From positions 2,976,001 through 3,040,000 of the forward strand of contig OZ250162.1 in assembly GCA_965238025.1 (NCBI GenBank): DNA of 64,000 nucleotides. Reading direction: 5' to 3'. The position numbers were made by a program, and so were the translations under genes. Below are positions 43,641-52,715 of the stretch, piece after piece. Source of the stretch: Pelagihabitans sp965238025. Lineage in GTDB: Bacteria > Bacteroidota > Bacteroidia > Flavobacteriales > Flavobacteriaceae. Position 1 is the first letter of the stretch; every line of letters begins with the position of its first letter. The notes beneath the pieces are model-generated. The model did no database searches. It was given only the letters and a program-made list of their open reading frames with translations, and was not told the origin of the DNA.

Positions 43641-45220
43641 TCACAGGAAAAAACTATATTGGCAACACCCTAGCTGCAGAAGGTCAACGAACCTATAAAA
43701 CCTTTAATCCCTTGCTCAATATTGAAAATGACACCCACTTTATTGAGGCTACCAATAAAGAGATTGATGAGGCAGTTACTTTGGCCCAATCCGCTTATTT
43801 TAGGTACAATCAAAAAACCGGTCAGGAAAAGGCAGCGTTCCTAAACACCATTGCCGATGAAATTTTGAAATTGGATGACACCCTGATAAAGACGTATTGT
43901 GCGGAAACCGGTTTGCCCGAGGGTAGAGCGAAGGGAGAACGAGGAAGAACGATAGGGCAACTCAGGGCTTTTGCAACTTTGGTAGAAGAAGGCTCTTGGG
44001 TAGATGCTATCATAGATACCGCCGTTCCAGATAGAACTCCGATGCCAAAGCCAGATGTAAGAAAGATGCTGGTGCCTTTAGGTCCGGTCGTTGTTTTTGG
44101 GGCTAGTAACTTTCCTTTAGCATACTCAACCGCTGGGGGCGATACGGCCGCTGCTTTGGCGTCGGGATGTCCAGTAATCGTTAAGTCACATCCCATGCAT
44201 GCTGGCACGGGTGAATTGGTTGCTTCGGCCATTATACAAGCCGCTCAAGATACCGGTATGCCCAATGGCGTCTTCTCGAATTTGAACAGTTCGGGCATAG
44301 AAGTGGGCGTACAATTAGTAAAACACCCAGCGGTTAAGGCCGTTGGTTTTACAGGCAGTATTAAAGGCGGAAGGGCCCTCTTTGACCTTGCGGCCCAACG
44401 CGAAGAACCCATTCCCGTTTTTGCCGAGATGGGTAGTATTAATCCGGTAATTATGTTACCGGAAGCCCTTAAAAATAGGGCAGGTGATTTGGCCAAAACC
44501 TATGCCGGTTCAATTACCCTTGGGTCCGGGCAATTTTGTACAAACCCTGGGTTGTTATTAGGTATTAAAAGTGATGGTTTAACCAATTTTATACAACATC
44601 TTTCAAGCGAGATTGTCAAAATCGAACCCTCATGTATGTTGCACCCAAATATTATCGGAGCTTATGAAAAGAACAAGCAAACCGCAGTGGGTCAATCAGG
44701 TTTGGTAGTCGCTGCTGACTATGGTTCGGAAGTGCAGGTAAATTATGCTAGACAAGCAATTGTTACGGTAAAAGGAGAAACATTTTTAGAAGATACAAGC
44801 TTACATCAAGAGGTTTTCGGCCCGTTTTCAATGGTGGTCGAATGTGAGAACGCCGCCCAGTTACAATCAATTATAGAAGGATTAGAAGGGCAGTTGACAG
44901 GAACGGTTATTTCCGATAATGATGAAATTTCACGCTACGGCCAAGTGGTTGCTGCCTTGCAAACCAGGGTAGGGCGTATTATTTTTAATGGCGTTCCTAC
45001 GGGAGTAGAGGTTTGTCCGGCAATGCAGCACGGTGGCCCATATCCGGCTTCTACGGACAGTCGTTTTACGGCGGTGGGAACCGAATCCATTAAACGGTGG
45101 GTGCGCCCGTTCAGTTTTCAGGACTGGCCTGACCATCTTTTACCGAATGAGCTTAAAAACGGTAATTCTTTAAATATCAATAGGTTGGTAAACGGGACTT
45201 TAACGAAGAATTCAGTCTAA
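43637..45220 (+). CDS. 2-oxoglutarate semialdehyde dehydrogenase-type ALDH
   Basis: A 527-aa NAD(P)-dependent aldehyde dehydrogenase. The catalytic cysteine fits C301 (GSGQFCTNPG) and the general base E264 (PVFAEMGSINP), with FTGSIKGGRAL as the nucleotide loop near residue 238. The GASNFPLAYSTAGGDTA segment and overall length match the KGSADH type III group of hydroxyproline and sugar-acid pathways. It oxidises 2-oxoglutarate semialdehyde to 2-oxoglutarate, feeding the TCA cycle. It is followed after 12 bases by the epimerase gene. Confidence 0.9.
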   Translation: MITGKNYIGNTLAAEGQRTYKTFNPLLNIENDTHFIEATNKEIDEAVTLAQSAYFRYNQKTGQEKAAFLNTIADEILKLDDTLIKTYCAETGLPEGRAKGERGRTIGQLRAFATLVEEGSWVDAIIDTAVPDRTPMPKPDVRKMLVPLGPVVVFGASNFPLAYSTAGGDTAAALASGCPVIVKSHPMHAGTGELVASAIIQAAQDTGMPNGVFSNLNSSGIEVGVQLVKHPAVKAVGFTGSIKGGRALFDLAAQREEPIPVFAEMGSINPVIMLPEALKNRAGDLAKTYAGSITLGSGQFCTNPGLLLGIKSDGLTNFIQHLSSEIVKIEPSCMLHPNIIGAYEKNKQTAVGQSGLVVAADYGSEVQVNYARQAIVTVKGETFLEDTSLHQEVFGPFSMVVECENAAQLQSIIEGLEGQLTGTVISDNDEISRYGQVVAALQTRVGRIIFNGVPTGVEVCPAMQHGGPYPASTDSRFTAVGTESIKRWVRPFSFQDWPDHLLPNELKNGNSLNINRLVNGTLTKNSV

Positions 45221-45232
45221 ATCGAGAATCTC

Positions 45233-46240
45233 ATGGCAAGAACAGTTTTTTCTTGTATTGATGCACATACCTGTGGAAATCCGGTTAGGGTAATACAAAA
45301 AGGGGGTCCCGATTTAAAGGGCGCCAATATGACCCAAAAGCGGCAGCACTTTTTAAAGGAATATGATTGGATTCGCAAGGGTTTAATGTTTGAACCCCGT
45401 GGTCATGATATGATGAGCGGAAGTATTTTTTACCCGCCTAGCGACCCTCAGAACGACATTGGGATTTTGTTTATAGAAACCAGTGGTTGCCTGCCCATGT
45501 GCGGCCATGGTACGATCGGATCTATCACCATAGGTATTGAGGAAGGTCTAATTTTACCGAAGAAGCCGGGAGCGGTCCGACTTGAAACCCCTGCGGGATT
45601 GGTGAAAGTTACTTACCAGCAAACCCAAGGAAAAGTTGATTGGGTAAAACTGACCAACGTTCCTGCCTATTTAGCTGCTGAAAGCTTAAAAGTTGTGAGT
45701 ACCGAATTGGGGGAACTCGATTTTGACGTTGCCTATGGCGGTAATTTTTATGCCATTATAGACCCACAAAAGAATTTTTCCGGCATTCAGGATTTTACGG
45801 CCGGAAGTTTGATCGGCTTTAGCCAACAAATACGAGAGGCAATCAATTTAAAATATCGAGATCAATTTGTACACCCGGAAGATAATACCATCCGTAATGT
45901 AAGCCATGTTCTATGGACAGGTGATACCCTAGACCCGAAAGCCACGGCCCGAAATGCTGTGTTTTATGGGGATAAAGCCATTGATCGGTCGCCCTGTGGC
46001 ACAGGTACTTCGGCGCGTATGGCGCAGTGGTATGCAAAAGGGAAATTGGGGGTTGATGAACAGTTTGTACATGAAAGCTATATCGGTTCAAAGTTTATAG
46101 GAACAATAGAGCAGGAGACAACAGTTGGAGGAATCCAGGCCATTATTCCGAGTATTCAGGGCTGGGCGAAAATATATGGGTATAATACCATTAGTATAGA
46201 TGATGATGATCCCTATGCACATGGATTTCAAGTGATTTGA
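45233..46240 (+). CDS. 4-hydroxyproline epimerase (proline racemase family)
   Basis: A 335-aa proline racemase-superfamily enzyme with both catalytic cysteines visible: C90 in LPMCGHG and C255 in DRSPCGTGTSA. Two active-site cysteines favour an epimerase/racemase over the Cys/Thr dehydratase subgroup. It interconverts trans-4-hydroxy-L-proline and cis-4-hydroxy-D-proline, the entry step of the bacterial pathway whose other enzymes surround it. Length is normal. The substrate is inferred from the operon. Confidence 0.92.
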   Translation: MARTVFSCIDAHTCGNPVRVIQKGGPDLKGANMTQKRQHFLKEYDWIRKGLMFEPRGHDMMSGSIFYPPSDPQNDIGILFIETSGCLPMCGHGTIGSITIGIEEGLILPKKPGAVRLETPAGLVKVTYQQTQGKVDWVKLTNVPAYLAAESLKVVSTELGELDFDVAYGGNFYAIIDPQKNFSGIQDFTAGSLIGFSQQIREAINLKYRDQFVHPEDNTIRNVSHVLWTGDTLDPKATARNAVFYGDKAIDRSPCGTGTSARMAQWYAKGKLGVDEQFVHESYIGSKFIGTIEQETTVGGIQAIIPSIQGWAKIYGYNTISIDDDDPYAHGFQVI

Positions 46241-46301
46241 TTTATTAGAAATCATTTTGCAATTGATTGAGTATCTTTCTGTACGCATCTAAAAGTTTAA
46301 A

Positions 46302-47552
46302 ATGAGCAAACACGTTATTATAATCGGAGGTGGGATTGTGGGCTTGAGTGCTGCGTATTTTTTACAGAAGCAGGGGCATCAAGTTTCCGTAATTGATAAG
46401 TCAGATATTACTTCTGGGGCGTCATTTGTAAATGCCGGTTATATTACTCCAAGCCATATTATTCCGTTAGCCTCTCCCGGGAAGATTGCTCAGGGTATTA
46501 AATGGATGTTCAATTCCTCGAGTCCGTTTTATATAAAACCACGGTGGGATATGGATTTTTTTAAATGGTCGTGGTATTTTCATAAATCTTCTACCAAGGA
46601 AAAAGTCGCGAAAGCTATTCCAGTAATCAAGGACATTAATCTCTTGAGTCGGGATTTATTTGAGGACATTAGAGCTTCGGGCGACTTAGGGGATTTTCAG
46701 TTGGAGCGAAAAGGCTTGTTGATGCTTTATAAAACCGAAAAATCGTATCAACATGAATTAGAAGTTGCCCATAAGGCCGGAGACCTTGGGCTTGAAGTAA
46801 ACGAAATTAATAAAAGCGAATTGGCCGTTGTAGAACCAGATGTTAGAATTGATGCGGAAGGTGCCATTCATTATGAGTGTGATGGTCATACCACTCCGAC
46901 TGAGATCATGCCAAAATTGTTGGAATACCTTCAAAAAGTGGGCGTAGCGATCCATACCGGAGAAGAGGTCCTTGATTTGGTTGCCAACGGAAACAAAATA
47001 ACTAAGATTACCACCTCAAAGGGGAGTCATATTGCGGATGAAGTCGTACTTGCCGCGGGCACGTGGAGTGGAGGACTTTCTAAAAAGCTAAAAATAAAAT
47101 TGCCGCTACAGGCCGGGAAGGGATATCGGATCAATGTTGCCCGTGATACAGGTATCAGTATGCCATCAATTTTAATGGAATCGAGTATGGCCGTGACACC
47201 TATGCGAGGTTTTACCCGTTTTGCCGGTACTATGGAATTTTCAGGAATCAATACCAAAATCAGGAAGGAGCGGGTAAGGGCTATTGCGAATGGCGCCCAT
47301 AGTTTTTATCCCGAATTACAAATAAATGACGCCGAAATGGATGCTGCACAATCAGGAATGCGTCCCGTTACCCCCGACGGCTTGCCCTATATCGGAAAAT
47401 CATCGGAATTTAGCAACCTCACCTTCGCAACGGGCCATGCCATGATGGGGTGGAGCTTGGGGCCAGCAACCGGAAAATTAGTTTCTGAAATTATAGACAA
47501 TAAGCCGACTTCGATGAAAATAGCTCCTTTTCACCCACAAAGAAAGTTTTAA
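46302..47552 (+). CDS. FAD-dependent D-amino-acid (D-hydroxyproline) dehydrogenase
   Basis: A 416-aa DadA/DAAO-type flavoprotein. The FAD-binding GGGIVGLSAAYFL motif is at residues 8-20, and the C-terminal GHAMMGWSLGPATGKL segment closes the flavin site. In this operon it most likely oxidises cis-4-hydroxy-D-proline to 1-pyrroline-4-hydroxy-2-carboxylate, supplying the substrate of the DHDPS-family enzyme at the head of the operon. It is the last gene of the operon; its stop abuts the convergent SnoaL-like gene with no spacer. Confidence 0.9.
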   Translation: MSKHVIIIGGGIVGLSAAYFLQKQGHQVSVIDKSDITSGASFVNAGYITPSHIIPLASPGKIAQGIKWMFNSSSPFYIKPRWDMDFFKWSWYFHKSSTKEKVAKAIPVIKDINLLSRDLFEDIRASGDLGDFQLERKGLLMLYKTEKSYQHELEVAHKAGDLGLEVNEINKSELAVVEPDVRIDAEGAIHYECDGHTTPTEIMPKLLEYLQKVGVAIHTGEEVLDLVANGNKITKITTSKGSHIADEVVLAAGTWSGGLSKKLKIKLPLQAGKGYRINVARDTGISMPSILMESSMAVTPMRGFTRFAGTMEFSGINTKIRKERVRAIANGAHSFYPELQINDAEMDAAQSGMRPVTPDGLPYIGKSSEFSNLTFATGHAMMGWSLGPATGKLVSEIIDNKPTSMKIAPFHPQRKF

Positions 47553-47987
47553 TTAACAGGATGAATCCCCGATAATCTTCCATTCCCCATTTATTCTTTT
47601 GAATACGATCATAAAGGTTCCGTTGGCATCACCCGCATCCCGCTTTAAGAAATAACTTCCCATTACCCAATAAGCATCCTCGTTAATTTTGGAGATATCG
47701 GCAATTTCAAAGCTAAGTGTACCCGTATCTTCTTTTGTTGGGTAGTTTCTTTTGTAATTGGCCAAGGTGGTCTGCCATCCTTTGGTAATTTTTCCCCCAC
47801 TAAAAAAAGATAGTGAATTCGATTGCCAATAACCTTCCATAAAACCTTCCAGATCATTGTTAGACCACGCTTTTTGTTGCTTGTCTAGTACGTTCTTGAT
47901 TGCAGAAATGTCATCTGCCATGGTCGGCTTGGTGGCCTTGCAGGAAATAAGACAGAGGGCGAACAGTAGAATTATTTTTACTTTCAT
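47553..47987 (-). CDS. SnoaL/NTF2-like lipoprotein
   Basis: A 144-aa lipoprotein (ILLFALCLISC, Cys about residue 16) with an NTF2-like fold of the DUF4440/SnoaL type: a helical start (LDKQQKAWSNNDLEGFMEGYW) then beta-strands ending in FKRINGEWKIIGDSSC. Such domains are often ligand-binding or catalytic pockets, but no activity can be assigned. It is transcribed toward the hydroxyproline operon and ends exactly where that operon ends, so read-through could produce antisense RNA. Well-formed, complete gene. Confidence 0.8.
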   Translation of the reverse strand: MKVKIILLFALCLISCKATKPTMADDISAIKNVLDKQQKAWSNNDLEGFMEGYWQSNSLSFFSGGKITKGWQTTLANYKRNYPTKEDTGTLSFEIADISKINEDAYWVMGSYFLKRDAGDANGTFMIVFKRINGEWKIIGDSSC

Positions 47988-48029
47988 TGGGTTATGATGT
48001 TAAGGTTGTTTTACTGATTTTATGGCAAT

Positions 48030-49721
48030 TTATACGGTTTCTTTTTCCAATTTAGCTAAAGCTCTGGTACGTTTCACTTCCATTTTTTTTAGCATCCAAT
48101 CAGGATATTCCGAAGCGTCTTCCGCCTCATAAATTTTAATTTTTTGACCTTCCTTAGGTTCCTTTAGCTCATCGGGTGCGCAACCTAGGATAATCGCAGC
48201 GGTATCTACACCTGAATGAGAGGCTCCTGCAACGCCATGTGACAGGATACTTGAGCCACAGAGGTATAAATTTTCAATCTCACTTTTTGCCTTAAAGGCA
48301 AATGGACCAATATGCTTTAGACTTTTTTCAGTGCCATACACATTCCCATTGGTTGTGTTTATATAATATTCATTGGTAATTGGCGTACCAAGTTCTTTAT
48401 GCACGATGTGGTCGCTGATTCCCGGCACGGCCTTTTCGAGACCATTGATCATTTTTTGTGTCAGCTTTTCTTTGAAATCCAAATAGTCCTGGGAACGTTG
48501 GCCCTTTTCATCTTTAAACCTTTCAAAACTTTTATAGTCGATATAGGTAATGGCTTCTATGCTATGGTATTTTCCATCAAAACTAGAAGGATCCTTAAGC
48601 GTAGTACAGCTTATGAACATGCCTTCAAAGGCATTGCCTTTGGTAATATCGACCCCTAAAATTTCATCATAAAAATCATCGGCATCCCGATTGGGCATCA
48701 TCCAAATGTTGCCACTGTCCAATCCCGCCTTGCGAACATCCATATCTACGGTCAAAAACAACATTAATGAGGTACAGGAATAAATGGTCCTGTCCAGTTT
48801 TTTGACAAGCCTTTTACTAAGGTGTTCCCGACCAATTAGATTATTATAGGTAATCCCTACGTCGGCATTTGAAATTATATGATCGGCATACAATTGTTCG
48901 CCGTTCTCCAGGCGTACCCCAATAGCTTTTTTTTGTTTGCCGCCCTCGATAAGAACCTTTTGGACCGCTGTACGGGTCTTGATTTCACCACCGTGAACTT
49001 TTAGTGCATTGGTCATGGCCTTAATTAGGGCGCCACCACCACCCATGGGATAATAACCGCCTTCAAAATAGTGATACATTAATGCACTATGCAAAATAAA
49101 AGATGCCTTTCGAGGCTGTACCCCATGGTCACCACATTGTATGTTCAGGATATTTTTGAGCAAAGGGTCCTTTATATGCCAATTGATTACCCGGCGAACG
49201 TTAAAAAGCCCGTATTTGCCAAAGTGTCTTGTTCTGTAGGGCAGGGTAAGCTTTTGCCAAAAACCTTTGATATGTGGTATGGAATAGAACTCCTCGCTCA
49301 CCTTTCGAATGAGATTCAGGTACTTGGTAATGTTCTTCTTTTCCTTAGGAAACCGATCGGACAAACGATTGATTAGCTCATCAAGATTTGCCGGAAAATC
49401 AAAACGTTCTTCGCCGATCATAACATGTTCGTAGGCATTAGGGTTCATTCTATAAAAAACCAATTCATTGGCAATCCCAAGTCCGCGGTACAAATCGTTC
49501 GTGGCCTGGCCTTCACCCAAAAGCCCTACATAGTGAACGCCTGGGGTAAAACGGTGGCCATTCAGATAAAAGCTGTGACACCAGCCGCCAGGAACATCAT
49601 GCTGTTCCAACACCAAGACCTTTTGCCCTGCACGTGAAAGACAGATTGCTGCAGCCAACCCTCCAGCCCCAGAACCAATAATAATAGTATCGTAGTTTTT
49701 AGTTGGATTTTGCGGCGGCAT
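48030..49721 (-). CDS. CrtISO/phytoene-desaturase-like FAD oxidoreductase
   Basis: A 563-aa flavoprotein with the dinucleotide motif IIIGSGAGGLAAA at about residues 14-26, a GGWCHSF loop, and a C-terminal GVAGASHSGVDTAAIIL segment typical of the carotenoid isomerase/retinol saturase group. The PMGGGGALIKAM segment near residue 234 is the substrate-cap region. These enzymes isomerise, desaturate or saturate polyene chains. No other carotenoid gene lies in the window. The last 50 residues are an extra charged extension. The exact substrate is not known. Confidence 0.85.
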   Translation of the reverse strand: MPPQNPTKNYDTIIIGSGAGGLAAAICLSRAGQKVLVLEQHDVPGGWCHSFYLNGHRFTPGVHYVGLLGEGQATNDLYRGLGIANELVFYRMNPNAYEHVMIGEERFDFPANLDELINRLSDRFPKEKKNITKYLNLIRKVSEEFYSIPHIKGFWQKLTLPYRTRHFGKYGLFNVRRVINWHIKDPLLKNILNIQCGDHGVQPRKASFILHSALMYHYFEGGYYPMGGGGALIKAMTNALKVHGGEIKTRTAVQKVLIEGGKQKKAIGVRLENGEQLYADHIISNADVGITYNNLIGREHLSKRLVKKLDRTIYSCTSLMLFLTVDMDVRKAGLDSGNIWMMPNRDADDFYDEILGVDITKGNAFEGMFISCTTLKDPSSFDGKYHSIEAITYIDYKSFERFKDEKGQRSQDYLDFKEKLTQKMINGLEKAVPGISDHIVHKELGTPITNEYYINTTNGNVYGTEKSLKHIGPFAFKAKSEIENLYLCGSSILSHGVAGASHSGVDTAAIILGCAPDELKEPKEGQKIKIYEAEDASEYPDWMLKKMEVKRTRALAKLEKETV

Positions 49722-49904
49722 AAGACTTTTATTTTCAATCTCGAAGATAGAAAGAAAAAGGGTTGGCTTTTCTACAAAGTTGAATTTATAGGATTTTTAC
49801 GAATACCCTGTTTAAAGAAGAAAAATAAGCATTGGTTAATTTAAGTACCGATAACTTTCTGAAGGACTAAGTCCATTCTTGGATGGTTATGCCGTAAAAC
49901 GAGC

Positions 49905-50615
49905 TTAATTTTTTCTTATGGTTTGGCCTCTTACCGGTTCTCCTCTTTCTACAAAAATGTCATTTTCATAATAATTTAAAAATTGAGCGGGAAGTCCAAT
50001 ACCGTCTAGATATTTTGGCGTGTTTTGTATATGATAGTGTAAGTGCGGCCCGCTAGAATTTCCACTATTTCCGGCTTTTCCTACTTCTTGCCCTTTAACC
50101 ACTGTATCTCCCACCGAAACGATAATCGTTCCTTTTTTAAAATGGGCCATCATAGAAAACTCCCCGTTTAGGTGGTCGATTAAAACATAATTACCCGCAA
50201 GTGTATTATCATTAATTTCACTATTAACGATACCGGGTACCGTATTGTCTTCAACATTATTTTCTAGGGCTATTATAATTCCATCACCTGGAGCATTTAG
50301 GCGTTTACCAAAACAAAAATGGTCTTCATTTTTACTACCATCTCCGGAATAACTACGGCCGTCAATTACAATTCCAATATCGTAGGCATATCTTTGACCA
50401 TAACCACGCGTAATAAAATGGTGACCTCCATCTAAATGTTTCCTTCCTCCAACTGATACATACCATTCTTCATCAAAAGGTAATTCTAAATCTGTTTTGG
50501 TTTGATAATTTAAATAAAGGTCTTCATCTTGTTGTCCTTCGTCCCCAATTAAGGTATCTGTGCAAGAGGATAAGATTAAAATAAGAATGAAAGAAAGAGC
50601 TTTATGATGTTTCAT
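49905..50615 (-). CDS. M23-family metallopeptidase lipoprotein
   Basis: A 236-aa lipoprotein (ILILSSC, Cys about residue 18) with a LytM/M23 peptidase domain. The C-terminal zinc and catalytic segment GNSGNSSGPHLHYHIQ is clear, as is GKAGNSG. In the first zinc motif (normally HxxxD) the sequence reads QRYAYDIG, with Arg at the usual His position; nearby GGHH could supply the ligand, as in related M23 proteins, or the enzyme may be impaired. M23 enzymes cut peptidoglycan cross-bridges. It lies 3 bases downstream of a barrel-protein gene in the same direction. Confidence 0.82.
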   Translation of the reverse strand: MKHHKALSFILILILSSCTDTLIGDEGQQDEDLYLNYQTKTDLELPFDEEWYVSVGGRKHLDGGHHFITRGYGQRYAYDIGIVIDGRSYSGDGSKNEDHFCFGKRLNAPGDGIIIALENNVEDNTVPGIVNSEINDNTLAGNYVLIDHLNGEFSMMAHFKKGTIIVSVGDTVVKGQEVGKAGNSGNSSGPHLHYHIQNTPKYLDGIGLPAQFLNYYENDIFVERGEPVRGQTIRKN

Positions 50616-50618
50616 TAT

Positions 50619-51338
50619 TTAGAATTTAAAAGTAAGACCTATACTAAGTTGATATTGAAGCTCTCTAAAAGCATTTGAAATTTGCAATCTATCGTAGTTG
50701 AAATCATAACTCAATGTGGTATCAAATCGATTTGAAAGCGAATACCCATACCTTAAATTGAATAATATACTTTGATAATTATGTAACGAATATATACCTG
50801 AACTGGCATGGGTAGCCCTAAATAACACCGTGGGAATCACTAATTGGGAAGAGAGCCTTTGCCTTTCATTGATTTGATATAAAAATTGGCTCGCGAGACT
50901 AATCTTTTGGTCTACAATAGAACGATAATTGTTGTCCTTAGAATAGATAGAAATGTTACTTTGAGAATGTAAACCTAGATGTAATGAAAAGTTATTTTTG
51001 ACATAAACTTTTTTCAGATAGGATATATTTAATCCGACTTTAGAATAGTCAAGATTTAATGCAGGAATTAAACCTGTTTTTAGTTCAGATTGCAAATAAT
51101 CTAATCGTATCCCAACTATTTTCTCCTTTTTAGTTGAACGTTGATAGCTTAGTTTGTAAATAAGGCCATTATAATCATAACGAGAAACGGGTGCAATTTC
51201 TAGATTTTTTAATGCCCCAATAGTGTAGCCTGTTGAAAATTCAAGATTATTTTTTTGAGTATCCGTTTTTGTTTGGGAAAAACCGCTCGTAAAAGAAATG
51301 ATTAAAATTAAAATAAGATAGCGTAGTTTTATATTCAT
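50619..51338 (-). CDS. Predicted outer-membrane beta-barrel protein
   Basis: A 239-aa protein with a signal peptide (about residues 1-21, ending GFSQ) and alternating amphipathic strands with many Tyr and Leu residues, ending LQYQLSIGLTFKF. The terminal aromatic residue is typical of outer-membrane barrels, and the size suggests 8-10 strands. I recognise no family. The M23 peptidase gene follows after 3 bases, so the pair is probably one operon, perhaps for envelope remodelling (inference). Upstream is a 242-base AT-rich gap with a degenerate inverted repeat at 51494. Confidence 0.65.
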   Translation of the reverse strand: MNIKLRYLILILIISFTSGFSQTKTDTQKNNLEFSTGYTIGALKNLEIAPVSRYDYNGLIYKLSYQRSTKKEKIVGIRLDYLQSELKTGLIPALNLDYSKVGLNISYLKKVYVKNNFSLHLGLHSQSNISIYSKDNNYRSIVDQKISLASQFLYQINERQRLSSQLVIPTVLFRATHASSGIYSLHNYQSILFNLRYGYSLSNRFDTTLSYDFNYDRLQISNAFRELQYQLSIGLTFKF

Positions 51339-51493
51339 AGAATGTGGTTTGGACCACTAATCTATTTTCATTCTATCTCTTTTGGCGTTAAATTATTTAC
51401 AATTGGACTTTTCTTAACATATGTAAGGCGATGGTTTTCTTTGTCCTTTTAAAGGCAAGACCTAAAAAATTAAACGGATTTGATATATCTGCC

Positions 51494-51598
51494 AACGCCG
51501 ATAAAATTTAGAAAGTATAATCCAATTTGCTTTGTGACGTTTTGGCGAAAATCCTTTCTAGCGACTGGTATTTTATCTTATTAAGGATTTATGGCGTT
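51494..51598. repeat. Degenerate cassette-type inverted repeat
   Basis: AACGCC on the left and GGCGTT on the right bracket 105 bases with partial inner symmetry (GATAAAATT versus related AT-rich right arm). The left end (AACGCCGA) matches the sequence at 27997-28004. The next gene's stop lies inside the repeat. No matching gene-specific core was found on the far side of that gene, so this may be a decayed relative of the array repeats. Confidence 0.4.
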
Positions 51599-52015
51599 AT
51601 TATGAATACGGGGCCTTACGGCCAGAATAATCCAGAAGCCAACAATTAATCCAATGGCTGAAAAAATCAAATCGTTTGGGTCCATTGTGGCGTTCGTTCT
51701 TATATTAATTATATTCATTTCTTGAGATACAACTAAGATTCCCGTTAACAAGACCGCAAGTTGGTAAATAAGTTTCGTTTTAATTTGGTATTTTTTATTC
51801 AGTCGGTCATTGATTATCAATCCCACTTCGGTTAAAGTAAGCGTACCGATTACTGCTTGAAAGAAATTTGGTAATGAGAGTAGGGTAATTTTTAAAAACT
51901 CTGGTGAGGCACTATTCAAGACAGTAGGTCTAATGTATTTGAAAAAGATAAAAATGGGTATTATTACAAGTTCAATACGAGCTAGTTTCATAATATCCTT
52001 CATGTTGTCGTTCAT
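51581..52015 (-). CDS. Small four-helix membrane protein
   Basis: A 144-aa protein with four hydrophobic segments (about residues 14-28, 48-68, 82-100 and 115-135) and short polar loops. I recognise no family. It is the first of a run of small minus-strand accessory genes. Its last codons lie inside the inverted repeat ending at 51598, as in one gene of the cassette array further right. An alternative start at the fifth codon (MKDIMK) is possible. Confidence 0.6.
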   Translation of the reverse strand: MNDNMKDIMKLARIELVIIPIFIFFKYIRPTVLNSASPEFLKITLLSLPNFFQAVIGTLTLTEVGLIINDRLNKKYQIKTKLIYQLAVLLTGILVVSQEMNIINIRTNATMDPNDLIFSAIGLIVGFWIILAVRPRIHNNAINP

Positions 52016-52079
52016 TGTTTTTTGCTAGTCGTTTAAAGTTGTTGGTTTACAAAGTTAAAGGGATATCGCCTGTCCTTTT

Positions 52080-52586
52080 TCAATTCGTTTCATCTAAGAA
52101 CAATGGCGTACTATTGTCGATGTTGCTTTTGGCAAACCATGTCATCGTATGGTTCTGGGGTATTCGCTTAATTACTTTTCCACTATTTCGATCGTACCAA
52201 ACGGCATCAAATTCTCCTTTGGAAGTTATCACCACGCGCCATTCTTGATTTAAAAGAGTGGTGTCTGAGTAATTGGCGGATAACTTATCCCAATTCGTTT
52301 TTGACAAAACTTGAGGGTTCAAATGTGCAACAACCTCTTTTTCATCTAAGATTGCAATCCAAATAGGTTCTGCTAAATGCTCAATACTATGGGTTTTCCC
52401 CTTGGATCCCCATCCAATTTTTATATCAGCGCCTCCCCGTATACGCCCCACTAGCTCTTCCTTACTGCCCATTAGCGTTTTTCCCTCTTTGTCACTTTTG
52501 TAAATAATTTTATAGTTCGAGTCTTTTTTTTCTGTCTGACATGAAATCAAAAAAATAACAACGAAACCAATAAACACCCTATACAT
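52080..52586 (-). CDS. Hypothetical lipoprotein
   Basis: A 168-aa lipoprotein (VVIFLISCQ, Cys about residue 16). The mature part begins with a charged segment and continues with beta-like strands; no domain recognised. It is separated from the next gene by 64 bases and bounded on the right by an inverted repeat at 52630-52694. It looks complete. As with its neighbours, the DNA appears more AT-rich than the flanking housekeeping genes. Confidence 0.6.
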   Translation of the reverse strand: MYRVFIGFVVIFLISCQTEKKDSNYKIIYKSDKEGKTLMGSKEELVGRIRGGADIKIGWGSKGKTHSIEHLAEPIWIAILDEKEVVAHLNPQVLSKTNWDKLSANYSDTTLLNQEWRVVITSKGEFDAVWYDRNSGKVIKRIPQNHTMTWFAKSNIDNSTPLFLDETN

Positions 52587-52629
52587 TTCTTTACCTTTTT
52601 TTGTTAAACAATTATTTTCTCTATCGTGT

Positions 52630-52694
52630 CTAAACCCGGCCGAAGGTAGCTTTTTGCACTTGATTTTCCTGTCTGTTCGCAGCTGGGCGTTTAG
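52630..52694. repeat. Short inverted repeat between accessory genes
   Basis: CTAAACCCGGC (52630-52640) and GCTGGGCGTTTAG (52682-52694) are imperfect inverted arms around a 41-base loop, occupying the gap between the lipoprotein gene and the DinB-like gene. The CTAAAC...GTTTAG arms resemble the inner arms of the array repeats at 55-56 kb. Confidence 0.5.
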
Positions 52695-52715
52695 GAAATC
52701 CGTAGGCTATGAATT

